Counted from the stretch's first letter, positions 35,950 to 48,822 are shown. The stretch: DNA of 64,000 nucleotides from Plecoglossus altivelis (GCA_036571765.1 BROE01000016.1:15716384-15780383), one strand, 5' to 3'. The notes: generated by a model not told the origin, from the letters alone. Program-made: numbers and translations.

Positions 35950-37500
35950 ATTCACACAATGTTTTCAGTCGTCACAGAGAGGTTCTGAGAACACTGAGGT
36001 AAGCAGTGAACTGCTGTTGATGGAGGAGTCACCTGCAGGAGAGGAAACTCGCTCAAGCGCTCCTTTAGTCTGCGAAAACTGCCAATCAAAATATGCTGTC
36101 ATGTTGATAAGTGATGGCGCACACGCACAAACACACACATTCTCTTGTCTCTCAGAGTCAATCAGATAATGTCTGTTCATCCAGGCACTATTTTCAGTTT
36201 CGGGTGTTTTTATGAGGCTGGATGTTTGTATGCGGAGGGAGGGGGGGCCTTAAGAGAAGTGTTGAAAGTGCAAGAAGTTCCCCAAAACACACTGAAATAT
36301 TAATGCAGTCTTAAAAACTTAGAAAAGCTGTCCATTATAAGTGGTAATAAATATCTAATGACTGTTTCAAGTCCCAATGAGCTACTGAGGTTAGATCTTA
36401 TGGTAAAATTATGAGACCCTGTAAGATATCATAATTTAAGGTAACATGCCTCTTCAGAGGAGAGAGATTCTAACAAGATGTGAATCCTCAAAATAAGACT
36501 TTGGTCTTTGATCTTCACTAACGAATGAATACATGAATGTTGTTATGACTTGGGTAAGGGTGAATGTTCGGAGAAAAACACTTTCACCCTCTGCAGAATA
36601 GATGAATGCAAACAACCCTGTGAGTATTTTGTGCTGCTCGCTTATCCAGAGGATTTGATGCTGTTTTCTTTACTAGGATTAAGACCTTTGGTCATCATGC
36701 TGTTTCTCACAGAGTCAAGGGGGTGTTGGATGGTGACTGACTGATCAACTTCAGAGCTGGTGCGTTCGCTTGCGTTTCGCTTTCATGCATTCGTTTTCAA
36801 ACTTCATTTCAACAGCAAGTTACTTTGAGATTTGACTAGTGAGTTATGTTGTCCTGCAACATCAAACTACTCGCAATTTCATAAATCAGTTGATCAAAAT
36901 TGAAATACAAACAGATGTCACCAAAAAGCCTGAGATCACCAGTGTGCAAGGGAAGGATGTATAACAGCTAAGGGCCAGAATGGACAAGTTTTAGAGAATG
37001 TTGAGGACTGGGCCATTGAGACCTTGAGAGTTATCCATACTCTCAATGTCAATGTGTATATCTATCTAAGGCTGGACCTGAAAAATTATCTGTATGACCT
37101 ATGGACTTATACTATCACATACAATGTGGGAAAAGATATCTAATCTCGTTTCAGGCAAGGACAAAAAGATTATTTTCTAATTCAAGTCAACAGTTCAATC
37201 GGTAAAGGCCACTTTTATCTCTTTTATCTCAACATAAACAGTTGAGCGAAACAGTAATTAAATGTTCACCCCCGGTGTTCTTAAATAATCACCTAGTTAT
37301 GCTAATGGGCCACAGTGCGTAGAGTCATGAAACACCACTCATGATGCTGCACAAAGCTGCAAATGCAATTCTGAGCGCTTTCAAGACGCCGGTCGTGACA
37401 AATGAAACTGGGGGGAATTAAAGGGCTTTTGAAAGTAAAGGGAGAGAGATGCTAATGGGCCACAGTGTATAGAGTCATGAAACACTACTCATGATGCTGC
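35950..37500. other. Mostly unique intronic sequence with a 50-bp direct repeat
   Basis: No gene recognised. The 3' part holds two 50-bp copies exactly 150 bp apart (37301-37350 and 37451-37500), described separately. Confidence 0.5.
37301..37500. repeat. 50-bp direct repeat spaced exactly 150 bp
   Basis: 37301-37350 and 37451-37500 share gctaatgggccacagtg, agagtcatgaaacac and actcatgatgctgc with three mismatches. A shorter block, agtaaagg with gagagagatg, follows the second copy and precedes it too. This suggests a tandem duplication of about 150 bp with a later deletion. Confidence 0.88.
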
Positions 37501-37539
37501 AGTAAAGGAGAGAGAGATGTTGAGGAAGGATGAATGAGC

Positions 37540-37860
37540 AGAAGCTTCAGAAGGGAAACAGGAAGGAGGAAGGGGAGGGGGGGAGGAGGAAGGGGAGAGG
37601 TGGGGCTGGTGAGGAGGGGGAGGAGGAGGAGGAAGACAAAGAGGGGCAGAGGGATGAGGAGTAAGAGGAAGACAAGGGGGTGGGGCAGGTGAAGAGGAGT
37701 AGGAGGGGAGGGACTAGTGAGGAGGAGGAAAGAGGTGGGGCAGGTGAGGAGGAGGGGAGGGGCAGGTGAGGAGGAGGAGGGGAGGGGTGAGGCTGGTGAG
37801 GAGCAGGGGAGGGGCAGGTGAGGAGAAGGAGGGGAGGGGTGGGGCTGGTGAGAAGGAAGA
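37540..37860. repeat. GA/GGT-rich minisatellite (ggggcaggtgaggagga)
   Basis: Degenerate units of about 18-40 bp: ggtggggctggtgaggagga and ggggcaggtgaggaggagg. The Pro/Ser/Leu-rich minus-strand frames of 183 and 217 residues here derive from it. Confidence 0.9.
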
Positions 37861-38540
37861 TCATGGTGATGATGGGGAACAAAGATGGATGAAAGGCTGT
37901 GCAGGATGTGAGAAGGAAAGACAAGCAAGAGGAGAGGCAAAGTGTAAAAGAAAAAAAGGTTGTAAAAGGTTGGCTTGAAGGAGGAAAACAATTTGCTACA
38001 TAATGTGAACCGTATTTTCTCCACTCCCCTATGCAAGACAACACAAACTCACCGTAAAGCCACAGGCCTGGGGCAGCTAACCGACATAATGGAAGATGGA
38101 GGGGGTCCCTGCAGGTCAACAGTATTCCTGAAGGGCTGCTTAGCGCCATCAACACACCACTCAGTTCAGACAAACACAGGGAGGGCGAAAACATCTCCAC
38201 ACGCTGGTGTCACACTCGTAAATCATTTCCCTGTTCCACACCATTCTCCTGCACTCCCCGGGTTAATGGCGCATGCAGACGATATGTCCTTAACTACAGC
38301 ACACATCTGGTGACATGGTGCCGTGTTCCCCTCTCTCTCCTCCTCCCTGCTCCTTCCATCTCGGCCCACTGAGGATGAGAGCCACTGTCCGTTTTCCTCT
38401 AGACAGGGTGCTCCATTAGGCAGCAGACAGGCTTGTGGCGGGCAGAGAGCAAGTCTCCACAGCCATTGGCAGGGATGATAATGACAGAATAATGACTCCT
38501 AAATGTTCTCCCTGGAGTGGACACGGAGCATCAGTCATCT

Positions 38541-38625
38541 GTGGCTGTCTGTCTGCCACCCAAGCTAACCTCTCTCTCCTCCACCTCATCCCTAGCTGTC
38601 TGTCTGCCTCACAAGCTAACCTACC
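38541..38625. repeat. Short imperfect direct duplication (gctgtctgtctgcc)
   Basis: Two blocks of about 45 bp, each with gctgtctgtctgcc followed by caagctaacct. The following 100 bp is rich in tacctcc/catacctcc repeats. Confidence 0.7.
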
Positions 38626-39936
38626 TCAGCCATACCTCTACCCTACCTCCAGCCTACATCAGTCATACCTCCATCATACCTCCACTCGACCCTGCCTACC
38701 TGACACCTAAGCTACTCTTCCTCCACCCTCCGTAGCTCTCAGATGCGAGACCAGCGCGTCGCCAGGTGAGCCCAAGGTCTGTGACAGAGCAGCACTCCAT
38801 ATCCTGCTTGGTTACAGCGATGGAAAAAAATGTTCTCTGGCAAAGGAGGAAGAACGGAACCAATCTGGTGTGCAGCGTTTTGCTTCGGATGATGAATTCA
38901 TGGAGGTGCATTTCAAACCCACCTAATCAACACTTTGCATATCATTAGCGGCTGACATCATTACCACCACAATAAGATCATGCATTTTCATGGCATTGTC
39001 ATTCAAATGAGAGTGAATCTGGGGTTTATAAGATGAGATCTCTTCTGTTTTCTAAAGCCTTTAATTGAAAACATTAAAAGGCATCTGCCGCGGAGATTAA
39101 GGCCAATCGACGCAAGCGTTGTGATTGGATGAGGGTGTTTTCCGCAGATGTGACGGTGCCACGTAAGACCGGCTGGGTGATCGGACGGAGAAACAGCCAA
39201 TTACAGCAAACAAGCCAGGTCACCCTGGGCGCTGGGCTGAGGAACATTTTGCAGAGCAACAAACCAGCGCTAGGTACACGGATAGCATCACTGCATACAT
39301 CCATCACTGTTGCGGAGCGAACGAAACCAACACGATCCCTCCCCTGGCGTCGTCATGGTTGCGGTGAGTATGATATAAATTGGTCTGTCTGAACAATTTC
39401 ACAGTGGAAATGAGATGGTCTAATTTCAAAGCTCTTGCCACTGAGCTTGATGCAGGGATTCAAAGGGGGGAAGGTGTTGTTGAGACAACCTCTGATGTCA
39501 TCCAGGCTGACTGCTACAGAGAAGGCTTTTTCCTTCAGTTGTGGAGATCTAAAAAACACTGGGTTTTTGCCCACGTTATGTATTGTGGAGCGATGATGCA
39601 ACTAAGATAGAAATGTTACACCTTTTTCATAATACGATCCTTTTTTCATGGCGTCTTGTGCACTGCATCAAAACGCAAGGATTGGTTTGATGCACGTTCC
39701 TCTTGGTTACTAACTGAGTTTCCACCTCTTTGTTCCAGAACATTCCCTCACCACTCCTGACCGTGACCCTGAAACAAGCAGGAGAGACCGCAGAGAAGAC
39801 AGATTTACAGATTTCAATCTGGGTTCAAATTGCATCACCTTGAGTCACCATGGAGAATAGGAAGATTCCATGACCTGCTGTGCCTGTCTGGGATCTTCCA
39901 TGTCACAAATAGTCACCAGGTGAGGTGGACCACGCC

Positions 39937-40438
39937 CAGCCCAGCTAACCCTAGTCCAGACAAACTCAGTTCAACTAACCCAATCCAAGATAATCCCCAG
40001 GCCAGATAACCCTAGTTCAGATAACCCCAGGCCAGATAACCCCAGTTCAGATATACCCCAGTTCAGATAACCCCAGTTCAGATAACCCCAGTTCAGATGT
40101 ACCCCAGTTCAGATAACCCCAGTTCAGATGTACCCCAGTTCAGATAACCCCAGTTCAGATAACCCCAGTTCAGATGTACCCCAGTTCAGATAACCCAAGT
40201 TCAGATATACCCCAGTTCAGATAACGCCAGTTCAGATATACCCCAGTTCAGCTGTACCTCAGTTCAGCTGTACCCCAGTTCAGCTCAACCCAGTTCAACT
40301 ATACCCCAGTTCCACCAACCTCAGTTCAGCTATACCCCAGTTCAGCTAAACCCAGATCAGCTATACCCCAGTTCAGCTAACCCCATTTCAGCTAACCCCA
40401 GTTCAGCTATACCCCAGTTCAGCCAAGCTAGCCCCAGT
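39937..40438. repeat. 15-16-bp minisatellite (ccccagttcagataac)
   Basis: About 30 degenerate units of ccccagttcagataac, with variants gatgta, gatata, gctgta and gctaac. Variant types cluster: gata/gatg in the first half, gcta/gctg in the second. The array therefore grew by local expansion. Confidence 0.95.
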
Positions 40439-40449
40439 CCAATCCATTG

Positions 40450-41520
40450 ATTCAACGGAGCCCAAATCCTCAGGAAATATTAAAATAATACAGCAACGAT
40501 GTTCGAAAATGACACAACGCTCCAAGTAGCGAGGGCACAGTTCATGAAGCATCAAATGAAAGGAGGGTACTCATGCAACCATGCTGTGTACAAGACTAAT
40601 GATGAAAGCTGTGCCGTGAGAACTTCCCGGTGGCTCTCTATGATCAGGATCTTTTGATTGGTCTCCACCCTGCCTCACACCAGCGCCATCTCAGAGACGG
40701 ACCAATTAGCCGCACTAGAGTGACACGCAGAAGCCGTTAGAAGTGTGTCGGTCTAATATGAGACACGGGAGGAAGAGGAGGAGGGCTTCTTCTCTTTTTG
40801 CCAGGGTGGTCGTTGGATGCGGGAGGTCGTTTGATGACCCTGTGGAGAATTATTTTTGTAATGTGAAGCCTTCATCCCTCGCTCTTGTTGAGGTAAGAAT
40901 GTGTAAGTGGCGGGTTTGAAAAGCTCTATATAATACAGTGATTATCTTCAATGCGCTTCCAGTGCGCAACCTATTTTGAAAATGTGTGCAAAATTATCGT
41001 TAAGAGAGCAGTTACATGATACTTAAAACGTGGTCGGGACTGCGTGGTTGGAATAATGATTAATCCAGCCAAATTCATATATTGGCCAAAGCTTTCAACT
41101 TCTGCACTGGACTACTACATAGGAGGTCACAAAGGCTTTTTTTCTCTTCGTGCAAGGCGTCTATATGTAAAACACATCAATCCAGGGCTTTTCTAATCTA
41201 CGAAACCAACCTCCTTCAGCGAACAGTCCACAGATCTCTCTTCTACACCACGAGGATCTAACGACCTTGCTGAGATCAAGGTTCTCCTGGTTCTCTTGCT
41301 CCATAACAACATCCAGCGAGGGTCTAAACTCAACAACTGTTCTGCAGTAATGAAGGCTTTGGAGCCTTGATATCCCTAGTGGTTGAATGAACCCAGAAAC
41401 CCTCTGTTGGCTAGCGTGCCCCCACAAAGCAGCACCCTGAAGCCCAGACAACCATGGAGCTAGCGGGTCAAAGTACCCACTCTACAGGGAACACTTTCCA
41501 TAGCACTCCTCCTCACAAAC
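40450..41520. other. Unique intronic sequence
   Basis: About 1 kb with no recognised feature. Confidence 0.5.
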
Positions 41521-41840
41521 ACTGGAGAGAGAGGCAGGGAGAGAGAGGGAGAGGCGGGAAGAGGGAGGGAGGGAAGAGGGAGATTAGAGAGGGTGATGAG
41601 AGAAATAGAGTGCAGGGAGAGAAATAAAACCCAAACAAGAGGAGGAAGAGAGAGAGAGGCTAGAGATGGAGAAAGGCTAGAGATGGAGAGAGAGAGGCTA
41701 GAGAGAGGCTAGAAATGGAGAGAGAGAGGCTAGAGAGAGAGAGAGGCTAGAGATGGAGAGGGAGGCTAGAGAGAGAGGCTATAGATGGAGAGAGAGAGGC
41801 TAGAGATGGAGAGAGGCTAGAGATGGAGAGAGATACAGAA
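41521..41840. repeat. GA-rich minisatellite (gagagaggctagagatgga)
   Basis: Roughly ten units of about 19 bp (gagaggctagagatggaga) from about 41651 to 41835, preceded by a plain GA-rich stretch. Confidence 0.9.
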
Positions 41841-42400
41841 ATGACAGCATCAGAGCTGCACAGGATGTAGGAGGAGGAGCAGAGAAGATGAAATAAAGAC
41901 CCAGGTTATAGAGGCTGTGTAACCTGGAACATCTCTGACATTCACAAAGGCCACCATCTTTAATTTCCAATTAAATACAAAGGAGAGAGCTAGGAAAATG
42001 TTGCAGAGGAAATTATCAGGAATATCTGCATTGCTAATCAGGTCCCTCACAGCTGTGGGATCAGCCAGTCTCTTGTGAGGACATTATGCATAGATCAGGA
42101 AATCATGTATGAATATTCTTTACTGAAACCCCAGGTGGGCTTCAAGAGCAGATATCATGCCCTTCACTTTCCACACGCCTCACCCTATTTGGGCGTCCCT
42201 GTAGACGACTCTAATCGGCCTCTCTGGGTGACGTGCGGCAGGGCGTGCTTCTCTGGTTACACAGCAGGACGGGACTGTTTGCTTAGCTAATGAGAACTGA
42301 TTTGCAGTTGATACTGTGTGGTAGGGAGACGATGTACCAACGCAAACAAACAGAGGGACGTTAAAGCAATGATGCCGCGCAGGTGAGGTGGCAGGTTTAG

Positions 42401-42431
42401 GAGAGAAAGAGCCAGCCAGCCAGCCACGAGA

Positions 42432-42477
<46 letters not shown>

Positions 42478-42508
42478 GAGAGAGAAAGAGCCAGCCAGCC
42501 ACGAGAGA

Positions 42509-42543
<35 letters not shown>

Positions 42544-42620
42544 GAGGAGAAACAGAGAGAGAGAGATGGGACGAGATAGAGACGGAAAGAGAAGAGGGGA
42601 GAGAAAGAGACAGAGATGGG
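42401..42620. repeat. GA-rich repeat with duplicated gccagccagcc block
   Basis: Two blocks of gagaaagagccagccagcc followed by acgagagagag, about 77 bp apart, in (GA)n. Confidence 0.88.
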
Positions 42621-43369
42621 ATACAGTGATAACAGCAGATGGGACACGGAGGACAGATCGACCCTCCTGTGGTTTGGAAGACAAAGAACTGTCACCACTG
42701 TGTGTGCGAGGGGGCGCAGTAGGTCGGGTCCGCTGGGTCACTCAGAACAAAGCAGCAGCGAATAATACTGCTGCCAAGCCCATTCTGACCATAACACAAC
42801 ACCAGGCAGCTTTTACTAGCTAGCTGAGCAACTCTCCCACAAACAACACAACGACTGGACAATTACTGCTGCTTTAGCGCAATGGTATTGTGTACCCCAA
42901 GGCAGCTCTGTGTTATGTAGCATTTGGAGCCTGTTTAATGAAGGCATTTTTATGACCTATATTGCGATGCAAAATAAACTATGATACTAGATTCGTTATC
43001 CCAAGAAAAAGGCTTCACACAGCCATACAATGAGGCCATGGTTTTGCTAGCGCTGCATAATTCTCAAGATAAGAACACCTTGGCTAATGAAATCAGTGTC
43101 TTTTTCTGGCATCGCACGGATTAGTTAACTGGGCGCTGAGTTCATAAGTCCGTTGTGCTCTCACAGAGAAGGGTGCTGCGGGGGTCGACAGCGATCCGGA
43201 ACACCAGATCCGATCCGAGCCGACTTCACAGCAGCCGTCGTCATGGCTGCAATCACACTTTAATATCCCTGCGAGTAACAACTTTTGCCCGGTAGCATCT
43301 CAAACGGTACGGAGAAAAGTCCTCCAACTGTGTGCGTTACGCCAACAGCGTTAATAAAAGGAGAGAGGC

Positions 43370-43620
43370 AAGGAGAGAGAGAGAGACGGGGTGAGCATGA
43401 AAGAGACAGAGAGAGCGTGGGGGGGGCACGGGAGAGAGAGAGGATGAGCACGAAAGAGAGAGTGAGCGAGAGAGGGTGAGCACGAAACAGAGAGAGAGAG
43501 TGAGCGAGAGAGGGTGAGCACGAAACAGAGAGAGAGAATGAGCGAGAGAGGGTGAGCACGAAAGAGAGAGAGAGTGAGCAAGAGAGGGTGAGCACGAAAG
43601 AGAGAGAGAGAGAGTGAACG
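43370..43620. repeat. 37-bp minisatellite (ggtgagcacgaaacagagag)
   Basis: The marker gtgagcacgaaa recurs at about 43477, 43514, 43552 and 43588 (with an earlier variant at 43443), so the unit is 36-38 bp. It is GA-rich throughout. Confidence 0.92.
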
Positions 43621-44204
43621 GGCGGGACAAAGAAAGCAAGACAAGTGAAGTAGAGTTACTTGTGAGACTAGAACGAAACACAGAAACAACCCACGCGTTC
43701 CAAAAGCCTGTAAAGGAACAGAAACACAGGAGGCCAACCAGGATGGGGGATTTAAATCTAATCAGAAACCCTGCAGCCAGCAGGGATGATGAGAGCAGAA
43801 ATTAGCTCACCTCCCGTCTGACACTTGAAATTGATGTTATCAACATGGTATTACACTAGGTTTGCCCAGCCAGACACCAGGGTCCCGTCGTACAATACTG
43901 AGAATGACAACTTACTTAGGGACTGCATAAACCAAATGATATATCCATTGGCTTCTCTGTCTGTTCGTATCTACCTCAGTTCAGGGAGCCTGAGCAGATG
44001 GCGAAGGTTGGAATGCGCTGCTCCTGCCCACATTTCTACGTGGAACGAGGCGTATAGCGCCAGTATCACACCTGCGACACGTGGATGAATATAGAGGTGT
44101 TGATTCAAAGGTCGGTGTCTATGGCGTGGCTCATGTGTGACCAGCCCCCTATACCCCCTATCCCCCCCCCCATCTCACATGGCTCGGATCAGTCGTTTAA
44201 GGTC

Positions 44205-44420
44205 ACCGCGTGCTTCCAGCCTCCACGGTGGTTCAGCGGCCACGGTGACGAGGAGAGCGAGTCTGCCGTCAGGCCCGCCTGCGTGGATGGCTGCGCCAGG
44301 CCGCGCCAGGCCGCGTTAGGCCTTGTCATTTCCGCGATGGCGGCCAGCGTGCAGGGTGTTTGGCGTTCAGTGCACCCTGCGACGAGGAGGGGTGAAGGGT
44401 CTGTCAGGCCTGCTTGTAGC
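44205..44420. other. CpG-rich patch with a 10-bp triplication
   Basis: A cluster of CpGs (gtcaccgcgtgc, ggccacggtgacgagg), including three consecutive 10-bp units gcgccaggcc, gcgccaggcc, gcgttaggcc at about 44292-44321. No exon was recognised on either strand. Confidence 0.45.
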
Positions 44421-44521
44421 CCACTGCAGGACGGGTCTGGGGGGAACGACAGCTTCAAAGAAGAGCCAGTGTCATCTCCTCTATAGAAAGAGAATGCTTC
44501 CTTTCATTTCATGCATGAGGG

Positions 44522-44638
44522 GGACTCTATCTATCTATCTCTCTTTCTCTCTCTCTATACCTGTATCTCTTGTGCTTTGTTTTCTCTCTCTCCCTCTATC
44601 TCTCTCTGTCTCTATCTCTCTCTCCCTCTATCTCTATC

Positions 44639-44685
<47 letters not shown>

Positions 44686-44978
44686 ATCTCTCGTGCTGTC
44701 ATTTCTATTTCTCTCTCCCTCTCTCTACCTCTATGTCTCTCTACCTCTATGTCTCTCTATCTCTACCTCTCTATCTCTACCACTATCTCTCTCTCATGCT
44801 GTCTTTTCTCTCTCTCTACCTCTATCTCTCTACCTCTATCTCTCTCTACGTCTATCTCTCTCTCTATCTCGTGCTGTCTTTTCTCTTTCTCTCTCCCTCT
44901 CTCTACTTCTATGTCTCTCTCTATCTCTCTATCTCTACCTCTATCTCTCGTGCTGTCTTTTCTCTCCCTTTCTCTTAA
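44522..44978. repeat. CT-rich repeat with gtgctgtc-marked units
   Basis: (CT)n and ctacctctatgtctct repeats. The marker gtgctgtc recurs at about 44692, 44799 (atgctgtc), 44871 and 44951, so long units of 70-107 bp have duplicated. It gives the Ser/Leu-rich 220-residue frame. Confidence 0.9.
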
Positions 44979-44999
44979 CCACTAGCTGTTGTTGGACTG

Positions 45000-47660
45000 C
45001 TTAAGGCTTCAGCCAAGAGGAAATGAACAAAGCGAAAGTCCGGAACGAGGTAGAGTAGGGCGAGGATTAGGAAATTAGATTTAAAATCAAACAATGAGTC
45101 ATGAGAATGATTTATTAACTGTTTAGCGCACAATCAATTGTTATTCTAGATTCGAGCTCTTTAGGGCTGGTGTGAAACGTAAACACCTTGTCAACAGCAA
45201 AGCTGCTCTAATATGACGACCAACCTCAGTGCAGAAAAACACCACCTGCATTCATCCTCTTGATCTAAAACAAAATATGCCATTTTCTATTTTATATCAT
45301 TTCTTTCTTCCCAGTATACACCATCTGTGTTCCCTTCCAGACACAACATGTGTGTTCGGGGACTTGGGGGCCAGTGGCAACAACTTGTAAATACGGATTC
45401 AAACGGCCCAGGGGCCCAGCCAGACAGCTCCGCCTGCAAGAATGTCACCTCCCCTAGGTCTTCACCCAAGTAATCTCGTAACACCCCCCCCCCTCCCGCC
45501 GACGTGACCGCTAAACACACGACTAGACGGCCGTTTCATTCCTACATACATCTGACTGTAAAGCCATAGTGTCTAATCCCGTACACCTTTGCCACCGCGT
45601 CGCTGTGCTGTGTGATAACACTCAGCGGATCCTTAGGAAGGTCGTTCCTTCCGATGCCTTGGAGGAAAACGTTCAGTTCCTCAAAGGACGAACAGGGTGT
45701 GCCAGGGAGTCAGCACGTCCAAACGCAGCGTGAGTCGCTCTGCAGCCAACACAAGGAGCGGTCCGCAGCAACTGGAGCACAGAGAGGCAACGCACAACGC
45801 GAAGCTAGAGACAGAGAGAGAGACCTAGGTGTAACATGGGGAGAGAGGTGTGACACAGAGAGAGAGAGGGGGAGAGAGGAGGAGGGAGAGAGGTGCGACG
45901 GAGAAAGAGGGGGAGAGCGAGAGAGGGAGGGACAGAGAAAGACGCAGTAGCACCAAGTCATTGTGTTTCGTAATTAGCCATCAGCATTCATAAGGGAGAA
46001 GTCGCTAGTGTGTTTCGGTGCTCAAGCGCAAGTAAACATCCCATCATATTCCTCTCACACGCCACACGCCCTCGCCAGAAGAACGCTTTGCATACTAGTC
46101 ACCTCCGGTAAGGACTTCCTGGAAACAGCGGGTATCATGGGTGACGGTCGTTAATACCATCAGGAGTCACCTTGATGTTTTAATAGTAGCGGCTTCCTTA
46201 CAACACGAGGCCAGCGCCGCTGTCCGACGGGACGTCTGTCGCCCAATCAAAACACATCCTGACGGGATGAACAGGCGGGGTGTGTTTTCGTGACAGCTTT
46301 GGTGTCCTAATGGACTTGATAATAGGTTTGCGTCTGGTGTCGCCAATTACAGTCAGTGTTTAATGGGAGCTCAAAGGAAGCATGTTGTTGACATTTTCAG
46401 CCTGGCAACATCGGCGTCAGCCTTGGCACGACGCGCTCCGCCGCTGCTAAGGCGGCAACGCCACGCGCTCATTCGCATCCGAGCGGCGAGTCATATCAAG
46501 CAGGGGGGATACGGTGGCCGTGCGTCAGACGCGGCGTGATGCCTTCGGCTGGTAACCTGAAGAAAGGCGAGAAGGTCGTTATCTCACACCACAGAGAACG
46601 GCGAGGCCAGCGGGGGGATTCGGCCCTTAAGCTTGATGGATGAATCACAAGTTGCGTGAAGAACGCTAGATTACGTCAGGGAAATTCTTCCTGATCCGCT
46701 GGGGAAACAAGCGGTCCCTTTATACATTATACCTCCATGTGATCTCGCTTTTATGGAGAAAAACAAATGAGAGTTTAACGTCCTGGAAAATCGCACTTAG
46801 CTTGTGATTGTTAAGAAGTTAAACCTGGACATTCTTAATTGGGTATTCATTCACCTAGCAGATGGGTGATGGATATTAATGGCTGGCTGATCGGGTCTTA
46901 AAACAGCAACGCTCATTGTTGGAAATGGTGCTTTACTGGGGTAAACAAACACGAGACGCATTCAAATGTACATTTAAGCCAGAGAGCTGCTTTAAACAAG
47001 ATTACCAGGATTTCATATTCAATAGTCTGCTCACTCTGCTGACAGTAAGAATTTCAAACAGATGATCGTTCCCTCAGAGAGACGCAGTGAGCGGAACCAC
47101 GCAAACATAGTCTGCATCGATGTGCTGGTCGATGCACAATTACTAAAGTCCTACAACTCCTAACTCCCTGCAGACTCTGACTATTATTTAAGCGAGCAGA
47201 AAAATCCAAAACAAAACATCTGCGAGTGTCATTATGTGGTGTGTTTTGTTCTCGCTGCTATAATCAACTGCCTCTGTGCATAGACTCACAGTTAAGAGCT
47301 ACTCATCTTGCTTGATTTGTATTGATCAGTATAGCCCCCCCCCCCACACACACACACCTACAGTACACTAACATTCGTTGTCCAACTGTAAGTGCCAGTT
47401 TCATTCAGATGATATGGTCAGGTCATCCAGAGAGCTCCAGAGAACATCTAGGCTTCAAGCTCATTTCAACACGCTTCCATAACAGAAGCATGTCTTCCAT
47501 TGGACAAGGATAAAGCCTAACCGTCTCGCTGTGGCGTGAGGGTCGAGAGGCAGACAGACGGCTCATGGGTGGTTACAGTGAGCTCCCTTGTTGCCAAGGC
47601 AGGAGTCATGCTATTCATGAGTCATTCATTCATTTGTTGTCGCTTTACGATAATCAATTT
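45000..47660. other. Mostly unique intronic sequence
   Basis: Contains a GA-rich patch at about 45800-45945, C runs at 45483-45492 and 47336-47345, and a CpG-rich patch at 46400-46620. No gene was recognised. Confidence 0.5.
46400..46620. other. CpG-rich patch
   Basis: Dense CpGs (cgacgcgctccgccgctgc, gcggcaacgccacgcgctc, gcgtcagacgcggcgtg) in a CpG-poor surround. There is no coding evidence. A hypomethylated regulatory element is possible but unproven. Confidence 0.4.
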
Positions 47661-47675
47661 CTCACAGCACGCACG

Positions 47676-47823
47676 CAAACACACACTGCCCACTCCACAC
47701 ACACACACACACACACACACACATCCTGTCCCCCTACACACAGCCCACCCCACACACAGACACATACCCCTCTTCTCTCTCTCTCACACACACACACTGT
47801 CCCCCCACACACAGAGTCCCCCC
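47676..47823. repeat. CA-rich microsatellite region
   Basis: (CA)n at about 47696-47723 and flanking cacacaca/ctctct blocks with duplicated cccccacacacag segments. Confidence 0.88.
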
Positions 47824-48186
47824 ACTTAGCCTGTGATTGACAGGCTAGTCTCCGCCCTCCTGGCTCCCCTCGCCCATCGATCCTTAAAAACGCAGCGTCG
47901 GCCACAGCCGGGGCTAAATTTAGCACTGCGCATCGCAGGATCCATTTGGCAGCCCTCTCCAGGTCTATGTTTCATTTCTGTGATGCGGGCACTCTTGCGG
48001 GTCACCAATGCGCAGACAGGCTCACTGCAGTAGAAATGTGAAACGTCAGGGTCTCTATTTATGTAGTCAAGTCCCATCAGGGTTTATCCTGCCCCTGACG
48101 GGAACACTCGTTCGCTGCCCTCCTCACGGGATACACTCGGAGTAAAGGTGTCCTCTCCTCAAATGGATCCACACACGCGCGCTCAT

Positions 48187-48265
48187 TTGAATCAGGTGTG
48201 TTGGAGCAGGGAAGAACGTCTAGAACATGCAGGAGTGTGGGCCCTGAGGACCAGGGTTGAAGACC
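48187..48265. repeat. Fragment resembling a dispersed teleost repeat
   Basis: The stretch aatcaggtgtgttggagcag, followed by a gaacatgcaggagtgtgg block and gaggaccagggttgaagacc, resembles a short interspersed sequence I know to occur widely in fish genomes. Its class is uncertain to me. No terminal repeats or tRNA-like head can be seen in this fragment. Confidence 0.5.
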
Positions 48266-48822
48266 AGGTGTTAGAGCACGGAGGGCTCATCAGGCTAAGC
48301 CTTGTTACAGGAGAGGGACTCCAACCTCTGTATCTCCCCAAGGGTGGAGGTCAGGGCATGCCTTGAGTAAGGGCAGAACCAGCCTTACTCCAAGCATGTG
48401 GAAAAGAATAAAGTCCTAGTCCAAAAAAAGCTACTCACACGCAGCATTTATCAGTTGTTAACTGAAAGAACTAAACAGGGATTTCCCTCAGTAGAACTAC
48501 CCTTCCAGTCTAGCTAGCAACGTTCTTGTTCTCGAGAGACACTCCAGTACCCTGAAGGTGTCAGGGGTACATCTAGGCTTGTTCCCTGCCATGTTTCCCT
48601 ACCAGGACGACAGGAGAAGGATGACGCCTTAAAACCAGCATCCGGTTTCCAACAGGGCCCCTTGAACAGAGCTGGCTGATCACCCCAGGCAAGGCCTCCT
48701 CTGGGCAGGGTACTGTTCACCCTCTCAGCCCCCCTTCTCCCCCAGAGCGCATGGGCGCATGCCTGCTTATCTGCAAAACGGCCTTCCTGATCTACCGCTG
48801 CCAACGCGGCGCTAACGGCAGA

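Noticed and set aside
35712..35955. Upstream extension of the grid1 285-nt exon frame (Pro/Leu/Phe-rich)
   Set aside because: It reads through the acceptor into C31 and CT-rich intron. The splice site ctctacag and the phase with the next exon fix the exon start at 35711.
37485..38200. 183- and 217-residue Leu/Pro/Ser-rich ORFs on the minus strand
   Set aside because: Products of the GA-rich minisatellite at 37540-37860.
44323..44985. 220-residue Ser/Leu-rich ORF resembling a membrane protein
   Set aside because: Translation of CT repeats gives Ser/Leu runs that mimic hydrophobic segments. The frame has no other support.
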